From Bacillus sp. FJAT-29790 (GTDB taxonomy: Bacteria > Bacillota > Bacilli > Bacillales > Cytobacillaceae): a stretch of 64,000 bases of DNA. The stretch lies in assembly GCF_019039215.1 (NCBI RefSeq), contig NZ_JAHNZZ010000003.1, positions 1 through 64,000 on the forward strand, in the 5' to 3' direction. Both the position numbers and the translations under genes were made by a program. The stretch's first letter is position 1. Every line of letters begins with the position of its first letter. Of this stretch, positions 25,682 to 35,676 are shown piece by piece. The notes under the pieces are model-generated. The model ran no database searches. It had not been told where the DNA came from and saw only the letters and a program-made list of their open reading frames with translations.

Positions 25682-26341
25682 TTAGTTAAATTTGAAACGT
25701 TTTTCGAGCCATTTAAAGAAAATGGTTAATAAAAGCGTCATAATTAGATAAATGATACCTGCTACAAAAAACGGCACAATCGTAAAGTCACGGTTCACAG
25801 CTGTCTGTGCAAAGTGTAACAATTCTGGTACGGCAACAGCATAGAGCAATGCGGTATCCTTAACCAGTGTCACCGATTCGTTAGCAACGGAAGGAAGTGC
25901 GATGCGGAACATTTGAGGCAGGATAACCCTCGTCGTGGTTTGCCATTTATTCAAGCCCAGCACTTGCGAGGCCTCATATTGGCCTTTATCAATCGCCAGA
26001 ATACCACCACGGAAGATCTCAGCAAAATAGGCCGCATAATTCAAAATAAAGCCTAAACATGCAGCAACAAATCGATCCAGAACCAAATATTCTCCAATTA
26101 CAGGAAGTAGCGGTAGACCGAATACGATAAACAGAAGCTGCAACAACAGCGGTGTTCCGCGCATCAAATAGATGTAAGCTTGAGCGAGCCAGGATATAGG
26201 TTTGATGCTGCTTTTCACAGCAAGTGTGAGTACGAAGCCCAGCGGAATCGACACCACAATGGCAATCAAAAATAATATGACAGTCATTTGTGCCCCTTCA
26301 AGCATAGGCTTAAGTATTGAATTAATATAATCTAAAGACAT
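25682..26341 (-). CDS. Polar amino acid ABC transporter, permease subunit
   Basis: The 219-residue HisM/GlnP-type permease has five hydrophobic helices. The EAA loop is seen in GQYEASQVLGLNKWQTTTRVILPQ (around 130-155), which docks on the ATPase, and a MRGTPLLLQL motif lies near 60. The start is ATG 26341 (GGAGGA at eight bases) rather than an upstream in-frame codon at 26377 that falls inside the terminator stem. It lies 15 bases before the ATPase gene. Confidence 0.9.
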   Translation of the reverse strand: MSLDYINSILKPMLEGAQMTVILFLIAIVVSIPLGFVLTLAVKSSIKPISWLAQAYIYLMRGTPLLLQLLFIVFGLPLLPVIGEYLVLDRFVAACLGFILNYAAYFAEIFRGGILAIDKGQYEASQVLGLNKWQTTTRVILPQMFRIALPSVANESVTLVKDTALLYAVAVPELLHFAQTAVNRDFTIVPFFVAGIIYLIMTLLLTIFFKWLEKRFKFN

Positions 26342-26353
26342 GAAAGGATTCCT

Positions 26354-26391
26354 CCAAAAACAAAACAGGGTTTCCAAAGGAAATCCTGTTT
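26354..26391 (-). terminator. Partial terminator between binding protein and permease
   Basis: On the minus strand AAACAGGATTTCC pairs with GGAAACCCTGTTT, followed by a T-rich stretch. Such hairpins after the binding-protein gene lower expression of the membrane components. Confidence 0.65.
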
Positions 26392-26500
26392 GCCTTATAT
26401 TTGTTCACTTTATTTATTTTGACTGTGTTAAACGAGTCTGTTGATTTGCGCTCCAGGTGCTTCGCTCCAATCAACATATTTATAAATCAACAATAACCAT

Positions 26501-27310
26501 TTACTTTAATACCTTATCTTCACCAAACCATTTTTGCGAGATTTTAGCGGCTGTACCATCTTCATTTATCTCATCAAGTGCTTTTTGAAGCTGCTCAAGC
26601 AGTTTCTCGTTTCCTTTTTTCACACCTACCCCATATTCTTCCGGTTCGAGTGATTCATCGAGTACTTTAAAGACACCCTTCTCTTTAGACATATAATAAT
26701 TAATGACAACCTCATCAATGACAACTGCATCCAAACGGCCTGTCTTTAGGTCAGTTAAGGCAAGAACATTGTCAGCAAACTCTGTAACTGACTTGATCTT
26801 GGAATTGACAGGATTTTCATTCAAGGCATCTGCAGCTGAAGAAAGAGACTGAAGGCCAACAACTTTGCCCTCTAAATCATCAAGTTTCGAAATATCTGAT
26901 TTAGCCAGGGTGGCTATGACTTGTGCATTTTTTAAATAAGGCTTAGTGAAAAGAACCATCTCTTTACGCTTATCAGTTATCGTATATCCATTCCAAATGA
27001 GATCAATTCGGCCACTTTTTAGTTCTGTTTCTTTTGTTTTCCAATCAATCGGTTGGAACTTTGCTGTTTTCCCCATTTTTTCGACAGCTGCTTTAGCATA
27101 TTCAATATCAAAACCAACAAGTTCATTATTCTCATCCCGGAATCCCATTGGTGCAAATTTATCATCCACACCTATGACCAACGTATCCTTCTTTTCTATT
27201 TCCTCTGATTTGGATCCCGACGTATTTTCTTTCTCTCCTGATTTGGAGCATCCTGTAAAAAGCATAGTTAATGCTGCGAGTACTAGAATAGTAATTGCTA
27301 GACGTTTCAT
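26501..27310 (-). CDS. Amino acid ABC transporter, substrate-binding lipoprotein
   Basis: The 269-residue protein has a signal peptide with lipobox LFTGC (Cys21), a Ser/Glu/Lys-rich linker and a SBP_bac_3 domain (about 43-265). It starts DTLVIGVDDKFAPMGF and has the conserved GFDIEYAKAA and ITDKRKEMVLFTKPY segments. It should be anchored outside the membrane and bind a polar amino acid. It is the first and likely best expressed gene of the operon. An inverted repeat, GTTAT-TATG-ATAAC (27363-27376), lies about 55 bp before its start and may be an operator. Confidence 0.9.
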   Translation of the reverse strand: MKRLAITILVLAALTMLFTGCSKSGEKENTSGSKSEEIEKKDTLVIGVDDKFAPMGFRDENNELVGFDIEYAKAAVEKMGKTAKFQPIDWKTKETELKSGRIDLIWNGYTITDKRKEMVLFTKPYLKNAQVIATLAKSDISKLDDLEGKVVGLQSLSSAADALNENPVNSKIKSVTEFADNVLALTDLKTGRLDAVVIDEVVINYYMSKEKGVFKVLDESLEPEEYGVGVKKGNEKLLEQLQKALDEINEDGTAAKISQKWFGEDKVLK

Positions 27311-27589
27311 ATTGAAAAAAACCCCTTTATCTAAGTGTAATTTCGCTTTAGTACGTTACCATGTTATTATGATAACATAACTTTCGAAGGTTGAGAACCA
27401 CAATAAAGTATTTTTATTCTATTAAACATCTGCTAATCAGCTATTCTATTTTTCTACAAGATGGATTTATAGCAGTCTATAGTACGCTAATTTTTCCAAA
27501 GGAAATCATAATTGATACATTAGGCGGAAAAAGCCTAGATTCCACAAAAACAAATTAGTTCTGTAGATGGCTATTTTCCCCCACAAAAA
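27311..27589. other. Upstream region of the amino acid operon
   Basis: It contains the promoter area of the binding-protein gene and the inverted repeat at 27363-27376. No gene is seen. Confidence 0.35.
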
Positions 27590-27628
27590 AATAAACGCTT
27601 AGATAGTTATGATATCTAAGCGTTTATT
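27583..27628 (-). terminator. Terminator of the liv operon
   Basis: AATAAACGCTTAGATA pairs with TATCTAAGCGTTTATT. On the minus strand it is followed by seven T, so it ends the livF transcript. Confidence 0.8.
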
Positions 27629-27723
27629 AATAGATTAACTAAAATAATATGAAGGCCCATTTATTTCCCTTTTGTCTCGATACTTTAAAGTGCCCACATA
27701 GGACATATCTTATTAATTTACTT

Positions 27724-28425
27724 TTACGCCAAATAGGCTTCACGAACTTCTTCATTCTTAATCAAGTCATTGCCGTTTCCTTGAAGTTTAATTTCTCCTG
27801 TTTGAATAACATAGCCCCTATGTGCAATTTGCAGTGCTTGATAGGCATTTTGTTCGACAAGTAAGATGGTTATCCCTTCTTGATTCAGTTCTTTGATGAT
27901 TTCAAAAATTTGTTCCACAATGATGGGAGCAAGTCCCATTGAAGGCTCGTCTAACATTAATAAATCCGGTTCCATCATCAAAGCTCGCCCAATCGCAAGC
28001 ATCTGCTGTTCCCCACCGCTCATCGTACCGCCCTTTTGCTCGAGGCGATCTTTGAGTTTAGGGAAATATCGAAATGCCCTTTCCATTCTTTCATTAATCA
28101 CATTTTTATTTTTCACAGAGAATGCACCCATGATTAAATTTTCCTTAACCGTAAGTCTCGGAAAAATTCTCCTGCCCTCGGGAACATGAGCAATTCCCAA
28201 CAAGGTCGTTTCATGGGCAGGCTTGTTTGAAATTTCCGTTCCATTATAGATGATATTCCCAGTCTTTACTTTCGCCAATCCGCTTATCGATTTTAGAGTA
28301 GTTGATTTACCAGCACCATTACTGCCGATAAGCGTGACGATTTCTCCTTTATCCACTGAAACGTCAATCCCCTTTAAGGCCTGTATCCCGCCATAGTAGG
28401 TTTCAACATTTTTTATTTGCAGCAT
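27724..28425 (-). CDS. livF: Branched-chain amino acid ABC transporter, ATPase LivF
   Basis: The 233-residue ATPase has Walker A IGSNGAGKST, the LivF-type Q-loop region GIAHVPEGRRIFPRLTV, signature MSGGEQQ, Walker B LMLDEPSMGLAP and switch His replaced by Gln in LVEQNA, as is normal for LivF. It is the last gene of livJ-H-M-G-F, 11 bases after livG, and powers uptake of leucine, isoleucine or valine together with LivG. An AGGGGG site precedes ATG 28425. Confidence 0.93.
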   Translation of the reverse strand: MLQIKNVETYYGGIQALKGIDVSVDKGEIVTLIGSNGAGKSTTLKSISGLAKVKTGNIIYNGTEISNKPAHETTLLGIAHVPEGRRIFPRLTVKENLIMGAFSVKNKNVINERMERAFRYFPKLKDRLEQKGGTMSGGEQQMLAIGRALMMEPDLLMLDEPSMGLAPIIVEQIFEIIKELNQEGITILLVEQNAYQALQIAHRGYVIQTGEIKLQGNGNDLIKNEEVREAYLA

Positions 28426-28436
28426 ATTTTGTCCCC

Positions 28437-29213
28437 CTATCCCGCCTGAACAGCTCCTGATCCTAGGTATGCTTCGATGACCTTCGGGTTATTTCTAATG
28501 TCTTCTGGCTTTCCTTCTGCAATTTTTTCACCATGGTCCAATACAAAGATATGTTCAGATATCTCCATCACAAGCTTCATATCATGTTCAATTAAGATAA
28601 CGGTTAGATTGAATTCATGTCTCATTCTTTGAATAAGCTGAGTTAGATCCGTTGTCTCTTTTGGATTCATCCCAGCTGCAGGCTCGTCTAATAAGAGGAC
28701 CTTTGGACTTGCTGCAAGGGCCCTCGCAATTTCCAGTCTTCTTTGGGCACCGTAGCTTAGATTGCATGCTTTTTCATTTAACAAAGAGGCTAGTCCAACA
28801 TATTCCAATAATTGATACGCTTTAATTTCCGAATCTTTCTCTTCCTTCCGAATGGCAGGAAGATTAAATAAAATCCCCATAAGTCCCGCTTTCAAATGTG
28901 TGTGCATACCAACAAGAACGTTTTCAAGCACGGACATTTCATTAAACAAGCGAATATTTTGAAAGGTTCGCGATATCCCTTTTTTGGAAACCTCATCGGG
29001 CTTTAACCCGTTTACTTTTTCATTTTCAAGCAAAATTACCCCAGAAGTTGGCTGATACACACCTGTAATCATATTAAAGAAGGTAGTTTTTCCGGCTCCA
29101 TTCGGTCCGATAACTGCTGTAATTGAGTTTTTTTCAACTGTCATCGAAATATCCTGATTCGCGGTAAGACCGCCAAATGTTTTCGTGAGATTTTGCACCT
29201 CTAAAATAGACAT
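28437..29213 (-). CDS. livG: Branched-chain amino acid ABC transporter, ATPase LivG
   Basis: The 258-residue ATPase has Walker A IGPNGAGKTT, the LivG-type GISRTFQNIRLF, signature LSYGAQRR, Walker B VLLLDEPAAGMNPKE and switch His in LIEHDM. The C-terminal tail IEAYLG is the LivG-specific end. The AAGGAGGTG site before ATG 29213 lies in the livM 3' end, so translation is coupled. It pairs with LivF as a heterodimer. Confidence 0.93.
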   Translation of the reverse strand: MSILEVQNLTKTFGGLTANQDISMTVEKNSITAVIGPNGAGKTTFFNMITGVYQPTSGVILLENEKVNGLKPDEVSKKGISRTFQNIRLFNEMSVLENVLVGMHTHLKAGLMGILFNLPAIRKEEKDSEIKAYQLLEYVGLASLLNEKACNLSYGAQRRLEIARALAASPKVLLLDEPAAGMNPKETTDLTQLIQRMRHEFNLTVILIEHDMKLVMEISEHIFVLDHGEKIAEGKPEDIRNNPKVIEAYLGSGAVQAG

Positions 29214-29217
29214 TTAA

Positions 29218-30519
29218 CTACACCTCCTTCGCTTTAAGATTCTCATTTTGCTGGAGTTCAGGTGCAATACCTAAACTAGCTTGACCGCTTCCTTCTTGTA
29301 AGGCTTTCTCATCATAGACGCGATTTTTTGCTGGCAAGAGTCCTTTGGGTCTATATAAAGCAAATGAAATTAACAGCAAGCCGAATATTAATCTTTGCAT
29401 TTTAGCCGGAGAGAGCGCATCTGGAATTGAAATTACCCCAGACAAACTTAGTTGATTCAACCAATTTGAAACTTCAGTTAGGACCTGTAGATTTAGAATG
29501 GTCATAACGGCTGCACCGAGAACAACACCCGGGACACTGCCCATTCCCCCTAAGAGGACCATGACTAAAATCGTAATTGACTCAAGTAGTGTGAAGCTTG
29601 TAGGATCGACAAATGCTTGTTTGGCAGCGAAGACGACACCCATCATCCCCGAGAAGGAAGCACCGATCGCAAATGCCATTAATTTTGTTCGAACTAACGG
29701 GACACCCATCGCTTGAGCCGCGATTTCATTTTCCCTAACCGCTTTCCATGAACGGCCGATTTTTGAATACTCAAAACGACGAACGGTAAAAATCGTGAAT
29801 AATAATATGGCAAGTACAATGTAATAAAATTGGCTTGGAAAAAGAAAATCGATTCCGAACAGGCGGGGTGGTGTAACAGAGGGAATTCCCATTGCACCGT
29901 TTGTAATATTAATCGGGCGGTCAAGGTTATTAAAAATAATCCTAATAATCTCGCCAAATCCTAACGTAACAATGGCTAAATAATCGCCTTTCACCCGAAG
30001 GACTGGTATGCCAAGGAGAACGCCAAACAATGCAGCGACTAAGCAGCCAATTAAGATAAAGATCCAAAAGCTCTCTCCTGAAAGCGGGAAAGTCCCAAAT
30101 GGCATGAATTTCGATGCTTGGGCTGTTGCAAAAATACCATATGTGTATGCGCCAACAGCAAAGAATGCGACAAATCCCAAATCAAGAAGACCGGCCATCC
30201 CAACGACAATATTTAATCCAAGTGCCATCGAAATATAGATTCCAACAAGTGTAGCCACTTCCATATAAGATTGATAAGCATCTCCATTGCTAGCAGTGAA
30301 CGGCAGTAAAAATACAAGTACAATTCCCGCAATCAACCATTTCGTGAGATTTTTGAAATTTGTAAAATATAGTAGTAACAGAGAAGATAATAATAGTAGA
30401 AACGCGGTAACTGATCGTTGTGCCATAAATAAACTTAGTGATGTAACACCGATGTAAATTAGAAGAAAGATTCCATGCGCGAATTTGTTTTGTTTATATT
30501 TATTCCATAGAGTTTTCAT
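29218..30519 (-). CDS. livM: Branched-chain amino acid ABC transporter, permease LivM
   Basis: The 433-residue permease has about eleven hydrophobic segments. The conserved LivM core includes GLNIVVGMAGLLDLGFVAFFAVGAY, ALTLGFGEIIRI-type (VTLGFGEIIRIIFNN) and the ILVMVLLGGMGSVPGVVLGA loop. It is longer than many LivM proteins owing to extra N-terminal helices and a charged C-terminal tail. ATG 30519 is chosen over GTG 30528 because AGGTGA is correctly spaced; livH stops at 30529, so the genes abut. Confidence 0.92.
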   Translation of the reverse strand: MKTLWNKYKQNKFAHGIFLLIYIGVTSLSLFMAQRSVTAFLLLLSSLLLLYFTNFKNLTKWLIAGIVLVFLLPFTASNGDAYQSYMEVATLVGIYISMALGLNIVVGMAGLLDLGFVAFFAVGAYTYGIFATAQASKFMPFGTFPLSGESFWIFILIGCLVAALFGVLLGIPVLRVKGDYLAIVTLGFGEIIRIIFNNLDRPINITNGAMGIPSVTPPRLFGIDFLFPSQFYYIVLAILLFTIFTVRRFEYSKIGRSWKAVRENEIAAQAMGVPLVRTKLMAFAIGASFSGMMGVVFAAKQAFVDPTSFTLLESITILVMVLLGGMGSVPGVVLGAAVMTILNLQVLTEVSNWLNQLSLSGVISIPDALSPAKMQRLIFGLLLISFALYRPKGLLPAKNRVYDEKALQEGSGQASLGIAPELQQNENLKAKEV

Positions 30520-30528
30520 TCTTCTCAC

Positions 30529-31515
30529 CTACACTTTCTCTGCGACCGGTTTGCCGAGCAGGCCCTCTGGTTTGAAAAGTAACACAATGATTAGGATTGC
30601 AAATGCAAATACATCTTTGTATTCAGCACCAAATACGCCACCAGTTAATAATGTTAAATTGGCTGATGCAAACATTTCCATTACGCCAAGCAGTAAACCA
30701 CCCAGCATGGCACCCCGGATATTTCCAATGCCGCCTAATACCGCTGCTGTAAATGCCTTTAACCCAAGAATAAACCCAATATAAGGGTCAATCGTTCCGT
30801 ATTGTACGGCAAATAGGACCCCTGTTGCTCCGCCAAGAGCGGATCCAATAAAAAAAGTAATAGAAATAACCTTATTTACATTGACTGACATTAAGGAAGC
30901 AGTCTCCCGATCTTGTGCGACAGCACGCATCGCCATTCCCCATTTTGTGCGATTGACGAATAAATCAAGGCCAACCATCATGATAACCGCTGTGACTAGC
31001 ACAATCACAAATGATGTTTTAATCGAAGCATCGTTAAAAGTGGAGCTTATAGAGGAAGCTTTAATCAATAGTTGATCTGTAAAAAGACTAGGCCCTGTGA
31101 CGATAAAGTTCCCTTTTTTTAATTCAGCTATAAATCTCACAATATCTTGTAATAAAAAAGAAATACCGATCGCTGTGATTAGAGGGATTAGTCTAGGTGC
31201 ATTTCGCAAAGGTCGATAGGCTACTCGTTCAATCCCCATCCCAATTAAACCAGTCAGGATAGCAGTTAATAAAAGCACAGTTATTAGCATTATAATTGCC
31301 GGCACCGCTGAAACCCATCCGATTCCCGTCAAAACGATTAATATTGCTGTACCAATAAAAGCACCTGTCATAAAGATCTCACCATGTGCAAAGTTGATTA
31401 ATTCCAATATTCCATAAACCATTGTGTACCCTAAAGCAATGACGGCATACACCGTTCCTAACGTAAGACCATCAATCAAGACTTGCGGGATTGTTTGTAT
31501 TACTTCGTTCAGCAT
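30529..31515 (-). CDS. livH: Branched-chain amino acid ABC transporter, permease LivH
   Basis: The 328-residue permease has about eight helices with LivH hallmarks: GLTLGTVYAVIALGYTMVYGI near the N-terminus, INFAHGEIFMTGAF, and the GFILGLKAFTAAVLGGIGNIRGAMLGG loop that contacts the ATPases. It forms the channel with LivM. It is separated from livJ by a terminator-like hairpin, so it is probably expressed at a lower level than livJ. Confidence 0.93.
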   Translation of the reverse strand: MLNEVIQTIPQVLIDGLTLGTVYAVIALGYTMVYGILELINFAHGEIFMTGAFIGTAILIVLTGIGWVSAVPAIIMLITVLLLTAILTGLIGMGIERVAYRPLRNAPRLIPLITAIGISFLLQDIVRFIAELKKGNFIVTGPSLFTDQLLIKASSISSTFNDASIKTSFVIVLVTAVIMMVGLDLFVNRTKWGMAMRAVAQDRETASLMSVNVNKVISITFFIGSALGGATGVLFAVQYGTIDPYIGFILGLKAFTAAVLGGIGNIRGAMLGGLLLGVMEMFASANLTLLTGGVFGAEYKDVFAFAILIIVLLFKPEGLLGKPVAEKV

Positions 31516-31579
31516 ACGTTACCTCCTTGTCCTAATTGGATAATTGAACATTGGGATTACTCTATTAAACTTTAACTAT

Positions 31580-31625
31580 CTAAAAAAGAGGGTATATCCC
31601 CCATTAAGAGGGGGATACCCTTCTT
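31580..31625 (-). terminator. Partial terminator between livJ and livH
   Basis: On the minus strand GAAGGGTATCCCCCTC pairs with GGGGGATATACCCTC and is followed by six T. It likely reduces read-through from livJ into the permease genes. Confidence 0.75.
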
Positions 31626-31636
31626 TAGGTCATCAC

Positions 31637-32842
31637 TTATTCTAGCCCGACCTCACCTACGGATTCAGCAGGATAGGCCGCTTCTTTGAAGCTATAAATA
31701 AACACTTTAGCAAATTCATTATCCCCTATATCATTAAAGCTCGCTTTCGTTAATACTCCTTCGTAGTTTTTCACGCCACGGATCGTATCTCTCACTTGCT
31801 CACGACTTGGCAATTTATTGTCATTTGCCTTAATCGCATCTTCAATTCCTTTTAAAATAAGGCCCATCGTATCATAGCCATACACAGAATAAGATTCCGT
31901 GTTTTTATTAAAGGTAGCTTTATATTTATCGATAAACTTTTGACCTTCTTCTGTTTTTGTAGAGTCACCTGCTAGAGAAGTAATGTACGTGTTTTTAATC
32001 GCATCTCCAGCAATTTCAACAAGTGTGGAAGAATCCATTCCATCCCCACCTACGAACGGAATATCGATCCCTTTTTCACGGGCTTGTTTAATCAACAATC
32101 CTGCTTCCGAATATAAACCGCCGAAATAGACTAAATCTGGCTTCTTGGAAAGAACTTGGTTTAGAACGCCGTTGAAATCTTTTTCACCTACCGTAATTCC
32201 CTCAAAGCCTAGAATATCCGCTCCTTTTTCTTCTGCTGCTTTTTTGAACGCTTCAGCTAGGCCAGATCCGTATGCCGTTTTATCTTGAATGATGAATATC
32301 TTTTTCGCATTTAATGTATTCACCGCAAATTCAGCGCCTGCCGGACCTTGGAAGTCATCACGTGCACAGATTCGGTTCACTGTTTTCAATCCGCGATCTG
32401 TTACATCTGTCGCTGAGACAGCCGGTGACACCATTGGAATGGCATATTTTTCATATACTTCTGAAGAAGGGATGGCAACACCTGAGTTGAAATGACCGAC
32501 AATGGCAAGTATGTCTTTATCGGAGCCGATTAATTGCGCATTCGCTACTCCTTTTTTCGGGTCGGCTTGGTCATCAAAAGGGACGAGCTGAAGCTCAAAG
32601 CCCATTTCTTTAAACTTGTCTTTTTGCTCATCTAAATTAAGTTGAGCTCCAAGTTTGATTGCTTCCCCAATCGTTGCAGCTCCACCTGAAAGCGGTGACT
32701 GTGTAGCGATTTTAATAACGGTCGAACCCTTTTGCTCACCCGTGCTTTCTGTTGTTTCCGACTTTTCACTACCACAGCCAGCTAAAATACCTGCCATTAA
32801 ACCACCCGTTAACAATAATGCTAAAGATTTTTTAAACTTCAT
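31637..32842 (-). CDS. livJ: Branched-chain amino acid-binding lipoprotein LivJ
   Basis: The 401-residue protein has a signal peptide with lipobox ILAGC (Cys23), a short acidic linker and a Leu/Ile/Val-binding domain (about 44-395). Typical segments are IKIATQSPLSGGAATIGEAI, AIVGHFNSGVAIPSSEVYE, and FIIQDKTAYGSGLAEAFK. It is anchored outside the membrane and passes ligand to LivHM. It is the first gene of the operon. A CodY-like site lies about 230 bp upstream. Confidence 0.92.
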   Translation of the reverse strand: MKFKKSLALLLTGGLMAGILAGCGSEKSETTESTGEQKGSTVIKIATQSPLSGGAATIGEAIKLGAQLNLDEQKDKFKEMGFELQLVPFDDQADPKKGVANAQLIGSDKDILAIVGHFNSGVAIPSSEVYEKYAIPMVSPAVSATDVTDRGLKTVNRICARDDFQGPAGAEFAVNTLNAKKIFIIQDKTAYGSGLAEAFKKAAEEKGADILGFEGITVGEKDFNGVLNQVLSKKPDLVYFGGLYSEAGLLIKQAREKGIDIPFVGGDGMDSSTLVEIAGDAIKNTYITSLAGDSTKTEEGQKFIDKYKATFNKNTESYSVYGYDTMGLILKGIEDAIKANDNKLPSREQVRDTIRGVKNYEGVLTKASFNDIGDNEFAKVFIYSFKEAAYPAESVGEVGLE

Positions 32843-33344
32843 GTTGACCCTCCCTATTTTCTATTTAATTTAATTTAATATACAAGCCCTATATATATAT
32901 ATTTACTTGCAACAAAAAGTAGGACATATTATTTGCTTTATTTTTTGAATTTCGGTTTGAAATGTAAGTCATAAGATCTAGCTGCTAATCGTAATTTCCC
33001 CTACCTAATCATATGTAAATAGGTAGTGTACTCTATAAAATATTATCAAAAATCACCCCCCTTACAAGGAATTTATTCTGAAAATTTTATCTATTTAGAA
33101 TTATATGATATATTCATCTATAAAACAATCTTTTTTTAGACAACCATTTAGAATATTCAGTCATAAACATGTCATAATACCTAATTTTTTTATCAAATTT
33201 CCATTCCCCCGTATAACTTATAGGGCAATATAACGGTATAATATTCCTATTTCTTTTGAAGAATAATATTTTTATTTAAATAGATTTGTGTTATATTGTT
33301 AATTGCACGCTAATTATTAATAATCTGAAAATGGAGTGATTTGA
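32843..33344. promoter_or_regulatory. Divergent control region of livJ and the glutamine-type ABC operon
   Basis: The 500-bp region has no gene. It contains a CodY-like 15-mer, TTTATTCTGAAAATT (33072-33086), matching the AATTTTCWGAAAATT consensus at 12 of 15 positions, and a TATATT -10-like element at 33292-33297 before the rightward operon. Both flanking operons import amino acids, a usual class of CodY targets. Confidence 0.45.
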
Positions 33345-34136
33345 ATGAAGAAATTTGGCTTACTTAGTTTGTTTTTGATTATCGGCCTACTTTTAGCAGC
33401 ATGTGGCACAGACAAGAGTACAAGTGACACTAGCAAAAGTACAGGTGGAGCAAGTGATGACGGAAAGGTATATAAAGTTGGCGTTGATACAACTTATCCT
33501 CCTTTTGAATTCGAAGAGGGCGGACAATATAAAGGAATCGATATTGAATTAATTAATGCAATTGCTGAAAATCAAGGCTTTAAGATCGATTTAAATCCGA
33601 TGGACTTCGGTGGTATTATCCCAGCAATGCAAGCTAACCAGCTGGATATAGGAATTGCCGGAATGAGCATAACCGATGAAAGAAAAAAAATCGTAGATTT
33701 CTCAGAGCCGTATTTTGATGCAGGTATAACATTGGTTGCTAAAAAGGATAATAGTGAGATAAATACATTGGATGATTTAAAAGGGAAAACCGTGGCTGTT
33801 AAAAAAGGGACTTCAGGTGCTACATTTGCCCAGGATAATGCTGATAGCAAAGGATTTGAAGTAGTTCAATTTAATGATAGCCCAGCCATGTTCCAAGAAG
33901 TAGCGAATGGGAATGCGGATGTTCTAATCGAAGATTATCCTGTTATCGCATACGCTATTGCGCAAAAGGACCTTGGATTAAAAATAGTTGGTGACCGTCT
34001 GAATGGCGATCAATACGGCATAGCTGTATTAAAAGGAAAAAATCAGGATTTGTTAGAAAAAATCGATAAAGGACTTGCGGAACTTAAGGCAAATGGAAAA
34101 TATGATGAAATACTAAAAACATATCTTGGTGAATAA
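33345..34136 (+). CDS. Glutamine-type ABC transporter, substrate-binding lipoprotein
   Basis: The 263-residue protein has a signal peptide with lipobox LLAAC (Cys20), a Ser/Thr-rich linker and a SBP_bac_3 domain (about 42-262). VGVDTTYPPFEFEE, GIDIELINAIAE, and MSITDERKKIVDFSEPY are conserved binding-domain segments, and the sequence resembles GlnH. It likely binds glutamine or a related polar amino acid outside the cell. It is the first gene of a binding protein-permease-ATPase operon. Confidence 0.9.
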   Translation: MKKFGLLSLFLIIGLLLAACGTDKSTSDTSKSTGGASDDGKVYKVGVDTTYPPFEFEEGGQYKGIDIELINAIAENQGFKIDLNPMDFGGIIPAMQANQLDIGIAGMSITDERKKIVDFSEPYFDAGITLVAKKDNSEINTLDDLKGKTVAVKKGTSGATFAQDNADSKGFEVVQFNDSPAMFQEVANGNADVLIEDYPVIAYAIAQKDLGLKIVGDRLNGDQYGIAVLKGKNQDLLEKIDKGLAELKANGKYDEILKTYLGE

Positions 34137-34207
34137 TCGAGCTTTGCAATTACAGAATGCAAGAGTAGTAGTTAAAAACTAAATTTATTTCAAAATGCAG
34201 ACCTTTA

Positions 34208-34229
34208 AGGCGCGCTACTAGCGCGCCTT
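34208..34229 (+). terminator. Partial terminator between binding protein and permease
   Basis: AAGGCGCGCTA-CTAG-CGCGCCTT is a very stable stem followed by TCTGT. It probably dampens expression of the two downstream genes. Confidence 0.65.
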
Positions 34230-34252
34230 CTGTATGAAAGGAGATGACGTCA

Positions 34253-34897
34253 GTGGATACAATTATTTCAGTCTTGCCTTATTTATTGAAGGGGCTACAA
34301 GTAACCATTTATATCTTTGTAATAGCAATAATACTAGGTTTTTTAATTGGTTTAGTTGTAGCGTTATTAAGACTATCACCACTAAAAATCCTAAATTGGA
34401 TTGCAAAGATTTTTGTTGATGCCATTCGTGGAACGCCATTCATTGTTCAGTTATTTTTTATTTATTTCGGATTAAATTCCTTTGAATTTATCTCATTTGA
34501 TAGGACTACTGCTGGTATCATTACCGTTGCTATTAATGCGGGTGCCTATTTTTCTGAAATCATAAGAGCAGGAATACAATCTATTGATAAGGGACAAACC
34601 GAAGCAGCAAGATCAATTGGTTTAACTGGCTCTCAAGCCATGCGTTTTATTGTACTGCCCCAAGCATTTAGAAGAATGCTTCCTACGATCACAAACCAAT
34701 CAATTATTAGTTTAAAGGATACTTCGCTTCTATCTATTATTGGAATTGCCGATTTAACACAGCAAGGTCAGATTCAATCCGCGGCTACTTTCGAGCATTT
34801 TAATATTTGGCTTGCTGTTGGTGTCATTTATTTTGTTGTTATTTATTTAATTTCCTTGCTTGCTAGTTTCCTCGAAAGGAGATTTAAACTGCGATGA
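34253..34897 (+). CDS. Glutamine-type ABC transporter, permease
   Basis: The 214-residue permease has five hydrophobic helices, an [12 protein letters not shown] motif, and an EAA loop at [25 protein letters not shown]. The GTG at 34253 lies nine bases after AAAGGAG; the ATG at 34244 overlaps that site and is less likely. Its stop overlaps the next start by ATGA. Confidence 0.88.
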   Translation: MDTIISVLPYLLKGLQVTIYIFVIAIILGFLIGLVVALLRLSPLKILNWIAKIFVDAIRGTPFIVQLFFIYFGLNSFEFISFDRTTAGIITVAINAGAYFSEIIRAGIQSIDKGQTEAARSIGLTGSQAMRFIVLPQAFRRMLPTITNQSIISLKDTSLLSIIGIADLTQQGQIQSAATFEHFNIWLAVGVIYFVVIYLISLLASFLERRFKLR

Positions 34898-35622
34898 GTA
34901 TTATACAAGTGAAAAATCTAAAAAAATCATTTGGGCATGTAGAAGTATTAAAAGATATTAATGCAGAAATCAAAGAGAAAGAAGTAGTTTGTGTAATAGG
35001 CCCTTCCGGATCTGGGAAAAGTACATTTTTACGCTGCATGAATCGTCTTGAAGATATTACTGGTGGCCAAGTAATCATTAACGGTCACGATATTACTGAC
35101 GCAAAAATTAATATTAATAAAGTGAGACAAGATGTTGGGATGGTTTTTCAACAGTTCAACCTTTTTCCTCATAAAACAGTATTGGAAAACATAACCCTCG
35201 GACCAATAAAGATTCATGCGATGGAAAAAGATGCGGCTCAAAAAATGGCATTAGAGCTACTTGATAAAGTAGGACTTAAAGAAAAGGCCACCAGCTATCC
35301 AGGGGAATTATCTGGTGGGCAGAAACAGCGTGTTGCGATTGCTAGGGCCTTGGCAATGAAGCCAAAAATCATGCTTTTTGATGAGCCGACATCAGCACTC
35401 GATCCTGAGATGGTCGGGGATGTGTTAGAGGTAATGAAGCAACTTGCTAAAGAGGGAATGACCATGGTAGTTGTCACACATGAAATGGGATTTGCTCGTG
35501 AAGTTGGTGATCGGGTGATTTTCATGGATGGTGGTTACATCGTGGAAGAAAATGAACCGAATGAATTATTCGGTAACCCGCAGCATGAACGAACAATCGC
35601 ATTTTTAAGTAAAGTTTTATAA
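34894..35622 (+). CDS. glnQ: Glutamine-type ABC transporter, ATPase
   Basis: The 242-residue GlnQ-type ATPase has Walker [10 protein letters not shown] (about 34-42), [11 protein letters not shown], signature LSGGQKQR, Walker [15 protein letters not shown] and VTHEM. Start ATG 34894 overlaps the permease stop by four bases, so the pair is translationally coupled. The operon resembles the glnH-P-Q set; another polar amino acid substrate is possible. Confidence 0.9.
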   Translation: MSIIQVKNLKKSFGHVEVLKDINAEIKEKEVVCVIGPSGSGKSTFLRCMNRLEDITGGQVIINGHDITDAKININKVRQDVGMVFQQFNLFPHKTVLENITLGPIKIHAMEKDAAQKMALELLDKVGLKEKATSYPGELSGGQKQRVAIARALAMKPKIMLFDEPTSALDPEMVGDVLEVMKQLAKEGMTMVVVTHEMGFAREVGDRVIFMDGGYIVEENEPNELFGNPQHERTIAFLSKVL

Positions 35623-35676
35623 TAAGTATAGAACGGGCTGTATTCTCCAATGCCCGCTAGTCTACAGTAACAGGAT

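Noticed and set aside
25002-25685. Long plus-strand frames across the amino acid ABC genes
   Set aside because: They are antisense shadows of well-supported minus-strand ABC transporter genes, with no ribosome binding sites.
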